Source of the DNA: Whalleya microplaca
Lineage: Eukaryota; Ascomycota; Sordariomycetes; Xylariales; Xylariaceae
Length of the DNA: 64,000 nt
Reading direction: 5' to 3'
Assembly: GCA_022497155.1 (NCBI GenBank)
Contig: MU385718.1
Location: 186,001 to 250,000 of the forward strand
Under the pieces are notes generated by a model, which ran no database searches, was not told the DNA's origin, and saw only the letters and a program-made list of their open reading frames with translations. Below, piece by piece: positions 45,323 to 56,792 of the stretch (its first letter is position 1; each line of letters begins with the position of its first letter). The translations under genes were made by a program, and so were the position numbers.

Positions 45323-48300
45323 GGCTTGTTTATGTCTTATATGGATGATATGTAAACTAGTATTCTATGATCTATTTTGTTACCTGCTTTTTACCTATTT
45401 GACTGGCATTTTAATACAGGCGACTCTCAATTTTGCTGATGAACGACCTAGGCCAACCATCCTATCGCAGGATACCTAAAACATTATAGCGAAATTCAAG
45501 AAAACAAGTCTGAGAACCTAAAGGACAAACCATTCCGCAAATGTTAAAATGCCTCGTCCTCATTTTTGCCGGAAGCTAACTATAATATTCGGTTATTCGA
45601 TGCGGAGATGACATCATATGAAGTCCTCCGTGGAGAATACCTCCGAACATCTCGGGTGGACATGAGGCCGAAAACACGTGCAACGAGCGAGTTGCGCATA
45701 GCATCTTGGCTTGGCAGCAGAAAATAGTGCTCTAGTTGTTTACTTGACCTTGAAATGATTGGACAATGTTCAAGCCAAGGCAGAGAACTGAGGTTCAGCC
45801 TTTTTCTAAGGCTGTACTGCTTATGGTTATTTGGCATCTAGTGCAGCAAGAAGTTTACTGCGTAGTACTGCGTAACAATGATACATCGACACCTCCTTGT
45901 CGGCAGACCCCGGTCATACGATCTTACACATACAAAGTGCATATGTACGACATTATTGTAGGACCCGCACAATCACATTGGTGTGAACGATAATCGAGAC
46001 CAGGTACGTGCAGACCGGAGGCACCGGTTCGGGATCTTAATGAGATGCATGTCCATGCAGATTCACCAGGGGCTTGCTCAGCTATTGCCCTTACCTTCAG
46101 ACTTGGTGCTTGCGAAAGGTATCACGGGCGTAACAGTGCCAATAGAGCTAGAAGTGACCGTTGACCAACTGCTTGAGTCATAATGCTACACAACTTACCA
46201 TTGCCTGTGTCCTGTCCTGTTTGCCAATAGGTCGGTGGAGACAGGTAGCAGGATTGCCAGGCTGAGATCTATTCGATATGAGTAGGTCTTAACTATCGGG
46301 CTCAACGTGTTACCTCCTTCATGAACAACGACACTGTTGACAGACCCATTGACGATAGACAGACGTAGCTCAACTGATAAACACGTCTAGGGCAGGACCT
46401 CGCTAGCAAAACCCTTCTTAGATCTCAGTCTAGGTCGTGAGCAGCAGCTGTTTAATTCAGATCAAGGACGATTGACCACACAATCGAAAGATCGCTGTGT
46501 GATCAGTATCTGTCTAGTGCCAAATGTGCTTTTACCACCGGGACGGATGGTCGTGGGATATCACTCGAGATCATAATCGGAAGCCGCTTAAGACGGAGAT
46601 CGCTGGAAGCGGGACAATGAACGGGTTGAAGTGGATTTGCCCAGATTGCGGCAAAGAGCTCAAGCATCCCCTCCATTGATGGCCTGGAAAACCCAGTTAC
46701 ATAACTTGGTCGGCGCGAATGCTCACTCGTGCTATGATAAGGACGTCGCGTCATGACGGGTTCAAGAATGATTGCTTCTGACCAGCCATAGAGTGCTCAC
46801 GCTCCTCTGTCCGGCGGGCACCGTGCCTATCACCCGGAACAACGGAATACTGAGATGGCGCTGTTCTCCTCGGTCTGACCTGCATGACATCCCGGAATAT
46901 CGCGATGGTCGTGGATGCTGGTAGAGATGGCGGGGTTGACACCAATTGATGTGGACGACTTCAGTGTGTAAGATCGCCTACATATTGTTTGGAATTCTGA
47001 GTAGACGTACAATGGAATCTTGAGACGTCCATTGATGGTAAGCATCTGCAATCTGTCATCGCAGCCGACAAGCGTGTAGCTGAGCAAAATGGTAGGACTG
47101 TGGAGAAAGTTGTCCCTGGTGTTGATGACGCGTTCTCTCCCTATGTTGAGTTTAAACCCGTAGCGCACAATGATTGAAGTATCTGATCTCATATTAACGA
47201 GCGATTAACGAGCCAGAGGAAAGTTGTGCCTGACGTGACCGAAAAGAAATGATTGAGTCCATCTGTTGAGTATGTGTTGTGGCCACGTTGGGCTGGCAGC
47301 TAATGGCTGCAGACCGTGTGACGTGGGCATCCCGATCGTGATCATGGTCATCGTGGCCGGGACCCCACAATAGTAAAACGCAGCAAGTGCTGCAACCACT
47401 CATGGCCTTCTATAGCAGATAAAGCTATAAGACAAATCAAACAATTGGCATCCTGAAACAAGGATAGAGCGAAAGGGCATATACGGCCTTTTGGAGTCGT
47501 TCTCTAAGTGCTGTCTGGGGGCCAGCACATGTGCCAAAGAGGTGGCCCACCCCGACGCGCACCGCAACAAACAAAGGCGCCCCTGGAGATTGAGTCTTAG
47601 TTGCTGAACTAGAACCTGCAAAAGTCGAAAAACGGATAGGTGCTATCCGATCATTCACTCGAGCTGGCATCAGAGTATTTTCGTAACCTTGGGTTGCGGT
47701 TTGGGCGATATATGACGATGTAAACCACAGTACTCAGACGCGACATATTAGCGATACAGCCCGAGTTGTTGATAATGCTGTAAAAACTAGCAATGGGCAC
47801 ATGAAATTTTGCAAAAAATTGCTGGACCTGGTTGCTAAGCCATCAAGGAACACTGGAATCCTAAAATTTGATGTCAGATATCAAGGCGTGCGATGGGAGT
47901 CGATGTGGTGCGAAATGTGTGGATAGCTTCATGTTGTGATCTATGGGAGTGCGTGCTGGGGAGGAAGCAAGGGGCTCGATCTAAGCGATAGGGGTTGTGG
48001 GGCTGCGAGAGCAAGATAAAACTTGAAATGCAGCTTAAAAGAAAGCCCAAGAACTCGAGCATCACTTGGAAATAAATTTGGAAGGCAATGCATGGGTTGG
48101 AGGGCCGGCATTTCCAATGCGACCAAGAGCATCGAAAGATCAAATGGTCGAAATCAGACGAGAAAATGGGAAAACGGGCGTCAAAAATCAGTATGCAGTT
48201 GGTATTAGACTAATAAGCGGCCCCACGTCATTACTCATTCCGCTCCCGATATTAACACAATGACAAAGGCTAGAAAATGACTCAATCGACTGCCGGATTG

Positions 48301-49073
48301 AAAAGGTGTGGCCGAGCAGAGCAGCGAGGGAAAAGCGAGAGAAGGGGAGAACGAAAGACGGATGGAAGAGGGAGGGGGGGGATGAGAGTGTCGACTATGG
48401 GAGCTGGCAACCGGCCGCATGATTTGATCGAGTCGAGAAAGAGAGGTAAGGTACTTGGAGGTATGAGCTGCCGTTAAGCTTCAGCCAATCAAAAAATTCG
48501 ACCACGAGAGCCAACTCGATTTAAGCTGGGGAAATATTCTGGACGCCCTGAGAGGTCCACGGCCAAATCACAATCGAATCAGTAAACCTGAAGCCATCTG
48601 ACTGGTTGGGAGGAGGCTGTGCAGGGGTCAAATGGGTGCAGACCCATCTGGATCGACTGCGCGACTAAACTACATTGGGCAAGATATTGAGACGTTTCAA
48701 AGAGATAATGCAGGGCATAAGGTTATTAGGCACATACATAGATGTAGCTTGTACCTTGCCTATTGTGAAGAAGACTTCCAAGAAGGCCAACTGGTTATTC
48801 GAATCGGCTACATTGTTGTGTACTCGACTAGAGATAGACGAACATATTGTAGTCGTGCCTGTCAGAATTTATAGACGTATCTGCCACGGCTGCTGCCATT
48901 GTCATGACCATTATTCTTATTTTAGTGACATTTTAAGATTTCATTAGTCTATGTTGTGTTGGAGGAGGGTAAGGTAGTCGGGAACCGGGTGCACGTACCA
49001 ATTGTCTGTTGCAGTTGATTGTATGTACCCAGATCCTAAAAATCAGTTACTGATTGTGCAGAACCCCCCCGCC
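45323..49073. other. Intergenic, about 3.7 kb
   Basis: No complete gene is supported. Minus-strand frames between 46503 and 47192, in particular 47020-47175, have a coding-like look with few rare codons, but shift frame and join by no convincing splice sites. A CCAAT box (48485-48489) lies about 0.8 kb upstream of histone H1. A G/A-rich stretch occupies 48330-48390. Confidence 0.45.
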
Positions 49074-49084
49074 TAGTATATAAA
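49074..49084 (+). promoter_or_regulatory. TATA box of histone H1 gene
   Basis: AGTATATAAAC lies about 210 bp before the ATG and just upstream of a C/T-rich stretch (49123-49153) suited to the transcription start and leader. Confidence 0.55.
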
Positions 49085-49290
49085 CAAGCTTACTCTTCTT
49101 GCCATCGCGCCCCGACCGAATACCTCCCTCCCCTTCTTCTTCTTTTCGACCCCGTAACAGTCTTCCATCTGACAGCCTCGTGTTTATCGTCTCAAGTCAT
49201 TCTAAAACTAATCGATCAATCGATCTACTCATCTACATCCCTTTTTACACGCCACATCATCTCACGAACATCAAAACCAATCCAGTCGAA

Positions 49291-50420
49291 ATGGGTCCCA
49301 AGAAGGCAGAGGGTGCTTCCAAGTCCAAGGGTAGCCATGCTACCTACCAGGTGTGTGCAACCACTTATCCGGCATTCTATAGGACGTGTCAAGTACTGAC
49401 TAGCTGAAGGACATGATTACTGATGCCATTGTTGCTGTAAATACACCTGTTCCCTTTCTTCCGGCGCATTGCGCCTCGCTGGCAGTAGTAGGCTAGCTTG
49501 CATGCATTGTCCATCTCGACGTGTCGTGTGCCTAGCCCTGCTCTGCTTTGAATAGCCTTGTTTTTGTTTTTCTGGGACTTCACTGACGCGTTTTACCAAA
49601 TTTATAGCTTAAGGAGCGCAACGGTTCCAGGTATGTATTCATTCTACTGTTCCCATTATTCATTCCATGCGCTCGTTTGCCTTGCACGCGCGCACCCACC
49701 CAATCCCAGCCCAATCTACCAAGGAGCCTAAGCTAACCTTCATATAGCCGCCAACAGCTGAAGAAATTTGTCAAGGCCAACAACTCTATCAGTGTCTCTG
49801 ACAACATGTTTAACTCCTTGTTCAACAAGGCCTTGACGGCCGGTGTCGAGAAGGGCATATTCGAGCAGCCCAAGGGTATGTCTCAATCGAATTTCATTTG
49901 TCCTGGAATGCCGATAACAGACTCATTTACTGACACCGCTCATAGGACCTTCTGGCGGCACCAAGCTGTCAAAGAAGTCGAAGGAAGCCGCAGCCAAACC
50001 TGCTGCGAAGAAGGAGTCTGACAAGCCTGCTCCTAAGAAAGCCGCCCCCAAGAAGGAGGGTGCTGCTAAGAAGGCCGCACCAAAGAAGGCAGCTGCGCCT
50101 AAGAAAGAGGCCACTGAGAAGAAGCCTGCCGCAAAGAAGGCTGCAGCTCCCAAAAAGGCCGCTGCACCAAAGAAGGCTGCACCCAAGAAGGAGGTGAGTT
50201 TAAATAGGCTGCCTATTTCCAATTGCATCTTCTGACCAATCTCCAGGCCCCCGCTGCTCCTGCTGAGAAGTCCGCTGCTGTGAACAAGACCAAGTCAGGC
50301 AGAGTTGCCAAGTCTGCGGCTAAGCCAGCTGCTGCCAAGAAGGCCGCGCCGAAGAAGGCTGCTGCACCCAAGAAGGAGAAGGCACCCAAGAAAGAGGCAA
50401 AAGCTGAAGCTGCGGCATGA
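49291..50420 (+). CDS. Linker histone H1, 6 exons
   Basis: Exons are 49291..49350, 49410..49436, 49608..49630, 49748..49875, 49946..50193 and 50247..50420. The product is 219 aa. It binds linker DNA and nucleosome dyads. A short basic N-tail is followed by the H15 globular domain (residues about 16-88): ATYQDMITDAIVALKERNGSSRQ then KFVKANNSISVSDNMFNSLF and KGIFEQPKGPSGGTKL. The rest is the Lys/Ala/Pro tail of repeated AAPKK units. Exons 2 and 3 are only 27 and 23 nt, and both are required to rebuild the conserved helix. The first acceptor is AAG at 49409. A TAG 6 bases earlier would add Leu-Lys in frame but sits only a few bases from the CTGAC branch site. Confidence 0.95.
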
Positions 50421-52803
50421 GCTTTTTGATTCTTGATTGGTGTTCTTTTGATTGTATGTTGGGCTCGGCGGATTCCCGGCGTTCAGGAAATGGGGTATAA
50501 AGAGATGTGTCTTGCGTGCTAGCACACGCAGTGGATTAGGTCACATATTGCTTACGGCAGGGATGGTCGGTATTTGTTTGAAGGGGTCAATCACGAGCTT
50601 CTGCTGCTGATGTGTTTTGCACTGTCCGAAATATCCTATACCACTGACATAATGCTCTGTGCATATGGGACAGTCTACCTACACAGAATCATGTTGTTTC
50701 GGTTGGATTGCACATATATCCGGTCATGGCAGCCGCTCAAGGGGGATGGTTGGGAACTGACGACGTGATGAGTACACTGTAATTATACCAATAACAGGGC
50801 TTCTGCATTTTCCACATTTGAGAAAGTTTTTGCATGCTGCAGTGAATGATCCTGAGACGTTAGAATACCAAGGATGACGCGTCTCCCGGCTGGTAGCAAG
50901 CTTTGTTTACATATCGCCTGATGCGGTATTGAGATGAGCAATGCCACTGTCGATAAGGGCTGTCAGTTACCTGTCACGTGCAATGAGGGGCACTTACACC
51001 CGACCTTTCAACCTTATTGCCTACCTATCTAAGGTTAGGCAGCTGGTCTGTGCTTTACCGCTCTCAATGATGACAGGAGACAAGTGACAAGTGCTAAGGT
51101 TATTTTAGATCCCATAATCCTAATGGATGATAGACCACTCGGTATTTGATTGATTGCCCTAAAGTAATACCTTCACATGTGAGGCATAGTCTGCCTATAA
51201 AAAAAAATGCACAATATGGTCTACATGGGCCATAGTCTTAGCCACACATACAGTTTACACAGACTCAACACAGTTGTGTCCGATTGCACTATCAATTAGT
51301 CAGATATCTTTGCCCTTTATATTGAATCTGAGTATGAATTTATGAATGTGTAGAGCAAGGGCGTTAGACTTGAGATGGTTCATTTGGGCAAACACTCATT
51401 ATGATCAACGCAAGGCAATTTCAGCGCGCTATCTCCCGCCCTCAGTTATGCGGCTTAGAAGACAAGCAAAGCAGTACCTAGGTATAACACTCCGAAACAC
51501 TGTCATCTAGATTGATTGTATTACGCGCTAAGGTTGTCTAACAATGCACCATATTTGTCGAACAGCACGTGCGATTATACCTAGATACTATATAAGTTTG
51601 TGGTAGGAATCATGTCTTGAGGCAAACTATCCAATTTACAGTGTGTCTAGTGATAGGCACCACACATCATCTTATCTCTTTATATCAGTTTGTTAACTTG
51701 AAAGATTGCATATACCCTGAGTATTGTCTTGCCTGTTTGTTAAGGTACTTAGCTTATAAGTACTTATAGCTCTTGAGAACTTTTATACTGACAGGAACTG
51801 ACTATCAGCTGTGGTCAACATCTGGATGTAACTACGTCTGTTAGGGAGATACAGTAAATCCCCCCACCCAGCATAATCGCAGACTCAAGCAATAGCACTA
51901 CGGCCAGTTACGGTTTAAGTCACTGGTCCGTGCGCCATATGTCCATCACTAACAGCACTTTATCTGTATGACATATCCTTATCAAATATGGAATATGGGC
52001 GATAAGATGGTCTAGGCCGATTCCAACCATTCGAGCAGCAAGTGAGGTTAGCAGATCTGTACGCCATCTTCTCCAATTTCTCTGTGATTCTATCTCTGCC
52101 TGCAACAACTCACACAGGTTACCTAAGTCAGGTACACACGTTATCACCCATCGGCTTATGACATGTGTTAGTATTCAAATTGCACTTCTTTTTTTGTATA
52201 TTCTCCGACTTTGAGTCATCCCGTACCTATACGGAATACTATACTACATCATTTGGTGCTTCTGCGTCTCTGTCAGGCATTGACTGCTGCGAGTAAACTG
52301 TATGCCAGGTCAGGCAACAGTGGTGAATTGTGAGACAGCCCAAGTACATACACAGATACATTACATACCTACATACAGACGGATGTGTATGTAAGTACAT
52401 ACATCCATGATACATGCAGTACATGCAGTAGGTTACGGAAGAACAAGGTCTACCGGTATTGTATGTCGTCGTGTGTCACACTCCAAACTCTCTCCACCGA
52501 AACTTCCGAGATCCTGTCCACATTTGATAGCGCCCACACAGTCCGTGCAGCAAAAGCTCACGCCAACATCACTAATCTCCCCGGCTATTACTTCGGTCAG
52601 GCTCCCTGGTCGTTGATTTATATTATTTCTGTGGTCGCAGTCGGGAGGGGTGATCTGCACCCCAAGACACCCAAGACAACCGAGGACACCACAACGCCGA
52701 CCTCTGCATAGCATGGCCAAGATATATCGGTAGCTTCAATCGCACATTCAGCCTGACTTGTGTATTGTCGCCTGCCCATCCCGCTCACACTACCACTGCC
52801 ATC
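50421..52803. other. Intergenic, about 2.4 kb
   Basis: This holds the H1 3' flank and the promoter of the next gene. 51000-51800 is AT-rich with stop-dense frames. Overlapping frames at 52385-52872 on both strands lie in the promoter/leader region of the following gene and are not supported as genes. Confidence 0.5.
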
Positions 52804-54819
52804 ATGTCGCTGCAAGAACAGTCCTTCAGTTCCAATAATCCCTTCCGTCGGAAGCCGGGCAATTCCCCTCACCCCGTCCCCTCAGCCAGCCCCGCGTCAG
52901 CTCCGACCTCGCGCTTCGACAAGCCGACCGATTCCACCCCACGACCGCCCTTTACGACATTCAAGTCGGCTCTCACTGAGGATAGGAGGCATGAGGAGGA
53001 CGATGACGGTGCGTCCGTGCAGCCGAAGCCCAAGAAGATTGTGAAGAAAGTCCGGGTTCAGTCTCCGCCTCCGTCTTCACCCGAGGATTCCGCATCTGGG
53101 TCCCGATTCCCACAGCTGAGCGATGGGGACGACGATGACAGTTATCGGAGCGACTCGACAGACCACGAAGATGTCGCTGATCCGTTCAATGCAACCTCAT
53201 TAGACTCTGGGGACAAGGACTTCCCTGATCCCCCCTTATCGATACCACCACCGAATCCCTTTTCGAAAGCATTGCACCATTCAGAACAGAGAGGACAGCT
53301 ACAAGACGCCCATAGCCTTGCAACTGGGGCGGGCGCAAGGGGGACTCTGGATGTTGACTCGTTCAAGAGACTGCTCCTGACAGGCTATGCGAACACACCA
53401 GGACAGTCCTCAGTATCTGGATCTGGAGCGAGTGAAACGCCCAGTAGTAGTTCAACACAACTTCAAATCCCTTTGCATGATGGCGCAAGTAATACAGACA
53501 CGAGCTCTACATCCCGCCAGTCTGTGTTCGATAATATACAAGAGACGCCTCGAACCTCGCATGAAATTTCCGAGCCTGAAGATCACGAAGAACGAAGGGG
53601 AACCCTACCATCATCTCCCCTCTCGACAGTCCAATCTGCCACATCAAAAAAGAAGCCTCCGCCCCCTAACTCGCGGCATGGAAAGCTCATAAAAATTGAG
53701 TTGGGTGCGGGTGCAGACCGTCGTACTACTTTGAGAGATTCAACACCTCCCATGCCCGCTGATTCGACTTTTCCAGCAATCGCACCTCCACCACGAAGAT
53801 CGAGTTCTCAATCCGCCACAGTGTTGCAGCGGGAGTCTTTGGCATCTGATATTAACAAACCACTTCCAATTCCCCCTGCTCGGCCCTCTGCGGAAGAGAT
53901 CGATCCATTTGATCGTGAGGCTATCGGCAAGGTACCAGAAGCCTTCGCTAACATACAAGCTAACCCACGCCCCCCAACACCGCCCCCTGCCACGCGTAGC
54001 CGCTCTGAATCACACAGCAGCACGCAATCCCGCAAGCCTGCAGCCCCTCCACCACGTCGGCATGGGAGGACGGATAGCAGGGCACCTTCTATCAACACCG
54101 CGAACGCAGACGAGGACGCGCCTAGGTCGTCGATGGAGTCGAACCGTTCGCGAGCCGAAAGCATGCGTGCGAGCAGCAGCTCTAACAGCAATGCGAACGC
54201 ACCAGCCCCACCGCCTCCCCGCCGACCGACCCACGGCAGACAGGGGAGCTCCTACATGAGCCCGAGCCCGAGCCAGGGCAACTTCGGCTCCTCGGTGCAA
54301 GCCACCGGTCTAGGCCTCGGCGACAACGAGCGCAGCCCCATCGGCATGGGCTTCAGCCCCGTGAGCGCCAGCAGCGCGCAGGCGGAGAACCTAGGCGGCT
54401 TGGCCACGGTCACGACTAGTAAGGACGGGCTGCCCAAGCTATCGCCGCCGCCGCCGCCGCCCGCCCGGCAGGCCAGCACGAGACGGCCCGCCAGCGTCAG
54501 GAGTATGGACAGCGCCTCCGGGGTCGGGTTTACGGCGCGGAAGATCAGCCGCGAGAAAGAGGGCGGTGGGAGTGGTGGTGCTGCTGGTGCTGGTGCTCCT
54601 GCCCCTCCACCGCCCCCGCCGCCTAGACAACGCGTTAGTAGCCGTGCGAGCGCGGATAGCCCGGCTCCTGGTGTTGAGACGGCGGGGAGTGCTACCCCGA
54701 GCGCGGGCCCGGGGCCCAAGCACGAACAGAAGGGGGCCGAGATCCTTGCCGATCTTGATGCTCTGCAGAGGGAGGTCGATGCGCTGAGGGGTCGGTACGG
54801 GAGTTCTGGTGGGAGCTGA
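52804..54819 (+). CDS. Proline-rich, largely disordered protein (671 aa), function unassigned
   Basis: A single uninterrupted exon; the only ATG that fits is at 52804 (MSLQEQSFSSNNPFRRKP). Ser, Pro, Arg and Asp dominate and almost no globular segment is seen. A compact hydrophobic motif, TLDVDSFKRLLLTG, occurs near residue 185. Polyproline runs (for example SPPPPPPPARQ and APAPPPPPPPRQR) are candidate SH3, WW or profilin ligands. There are acidic stretches near residues 60-130, and the C-terminus is a short coiled coil (ILADLDALQREVDALRGRYG). I do not recognise the family. The composition suits a scaffold of the cortical actin or endocytic machinery, but this is inference. Codon composition becomes very GC-rich in the 3' third. 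Confidence 0.8.
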   Translation: MSLQEQSFSSNNPFRRKPGNSPHPVPSASPASAPTSRFDKPTDSTPRPPFTTFKSALTEDRRHEEDDDGASVQPKPKKIVKKVRVQSPPPSSPEDSASGSRFPQLSDGDDDDSYRSDSTDHEDVADPFNATSLDSGDKDFPDPPLSIPPPNPFSKALHHSEQRGQLQDAHSLATGAGARGTLDVDSFKRLLLTGYANTPGQSSVSGSGASETPSSSSTQLQIPLHDGASNTDTSSTSRQSVFDNIQETPRTSHEISEPEDHEERRGTLPSSPLSTVQSATSKKKPPPPNSRHGKLIKIELGAGADRRTTLRDSTPPMPADSTFPAIAPPPRRSSSQSATVLQRESLASDINKPLPIPPARPSAEEIDPFDREAIGKVPEAFANIQANPRPPTPPPATRSRSESHSSTQSRKPAAPPPRRHGRTDSRAPSINTANADEDAPRSSMESNRSRAESMRASSSSNSNANAPAPPPPRRPTHGRQGSSYMSPSPSQGNFGSSVQATGLGLGDNERSPIGMGFSPVSASSAQAENLGGLATVTTSKDGLPKLSPPPPPPARQASTRRPASVRSMDSASGVGFTARKISREKEGGGSGGAAGAGAPAPPPPPPPRQRVSSRASADSPAPGVETAGSATPSAGPGPKHEQKGAEILADLDALQREVDALRGRYGSSGGS

Positions 54820-56792
54820 GGTTTGGACGACGAGGAGGACGATCGAACTGATGAACGAACGGACGAATTATAGCCGAGACACTGCCTGAACGTGCGATGT
54901 GTGCAGGGTCGGTAGATAGGGTCGGTTGGCATAATGTCGGGCATTGGGCTTAGGGGGCTTTGATGATGACGACGACGATGAAAACGATGATGAAGGGGCA
55001 TGGCGCTCCTCGAGTGAGCGGGGTCTACTCGCATGCATGCACTGTGATAGTGTATGGGAGCATGTGTCTGGCTGATGGAACACCTAGCCTAGCCCGGGCA
55101 GCTAGATACTGCCCTCGGCTGACTGCCTACCTGACTGACTGGACTGCCTGGCAGAACTTTGGATACGACGAGATATAGATGATATGAGATATGCGCTATG
55201 CTACATGATGTAGTGGGGTCGGGTCGGATCGGGTCGTGTATAGTAATCGTTGAAGACCACCACCAGCTGCTGGCCGAGCTGCCGGGTAGAGGGAGGGCAA
55301 GGTCAGGCGGTTGGTGTAGTAGGGGATGAATGAATACATTCGCATATTGTGAATGAACTGAATGGATGAATGAATGAACGGAATCGAGGATGGATTGGCG
55401 TGCGTGCTTGTGTTGATGAGTGATTGCTGTGCTTCTGATGGGGTTGTGTAGGTGTAGGTACGTGATCGTGCATGTGGATGGGTATGCTGCGTTATTATTT
55501 AGGAGGCTACGCTGTGGTTTTATACTATATGGTGACTATGCATTATGATAGAGTAGGTCTGAGGGCAGAGACAAGTTGAGTTGGATTGAATCTACTTGTG
55601 ATATGATGGTTTGAAGCTTCGAGTTGGGATTGTCAGCGGCTAAGGGGCTACGGTAGTTGAAATCTAACGGCGAGGTCTTTCGCCCACGTGAGTTACAATA
55701 TACTGAAATATAGCGTGTATAACTCTTCAGTTAACTTAAAGTTCAGCTATCTAGACTAGTGGGATTGATTGATTATAGATACATAGGACTGATATGATGC
55801 CCCTTAACTGCACTAGTCCAGCAGGCCATTGACTCGACATTTAATATAGGAGATGGTGGTGAGCGTTTATGAACTTTAAGGTGTGATAGCTCATATCGTG
55901 TATTGTCATTAATGATTAAATACATCTCTGAAGTAATATTGCTGTACGATCGACTAGAAATGGGGAGCCACATGCTGCTGGCTAGCTAGTAATGTGACAA
56001 CGACTAAACATAGTCGCCAACCTAAGACTATACGGTCAAGAGAGACTTGATAATATCAGTAGATGAACACATAAATGTGAATTATAATTTTTCAATTGAT
56101 ACCTCCAGTTGGGATTGGTTGGAAGCTGGTAAGTCTAAATCTAAGTCTAGGGCAGCACGACGCAACTAGAAATGGTTGCGCAATGACCTCTCTAGCTACT
56201 AATCCTCTAGTCCAACTCATACACTATCGACTGTAGACGTGCGGAATGGAATGGATTCAGAGAGCTAGACGTGAGGGTTGTAGAAGCATCGGCGCCAATT
56301 ACCTGTTGAGTACTATACCGTTGAGCTATAAGGATCCTAGGAATCTTGATATTGCAGAGGTGGATTCTTGGATATACTGTGTACATGTCCTTGGGAACTT
56401 TAATATAGTCAATAATTCCTCCGGCTTCTTCCATCGCTGGGGTCCTTCCCTCCCAAGCCCACAGTAGATCCCTATTTTGCGAGCCCACCATTCAGGGCTG
56501 AGCAATGAAATACCCTATACGGAGTATATATGTATCTATACTTAAGGGGGCTCCCTAATAGACTCTGGAATTGAATTCACAAGGGTTGATTTGTGTTGTG
56601 CTCGGGATTCCTACGTTATGCACTTCTTGCGGGAGGACAGCGAGCGCAAGTCAATCAAGTCTCATCAACCCATACTCCGACAACAGAAACTACCTAGATA
56701 TGATTCTATTGTGATATTAATGTCTAACATAATTATATTGTAAACATAAAGCGCGATAATTACTTCCTAGTCACCCATGACTTGGTGCACTC
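54820..56792. other. Intergenic between convergent genes
   Basis: This is the 3' side of both neighbours (plus-strand proline-rich gene, minus-strand glycosyltransferase). It contains degenerate GGGTCGGATCGGGTC and GAATGAATGAAT repeats (55210-55385). Nothing coding is supported. Confidence 0.5.

Noticed and set aside
49923..50228. Minus-strand frame rich in Ala/Phe within histone H1
   Set aside because: It mirrors the AAPKK repeats of the H1 tail.
53808..55034. Long minus-strand frames opposite the proline-rich gene
   Set aside because: They are antisense to a 671-codon frame in GC-rich low-complexity sequence; the antisense products are pure composition artefacts.
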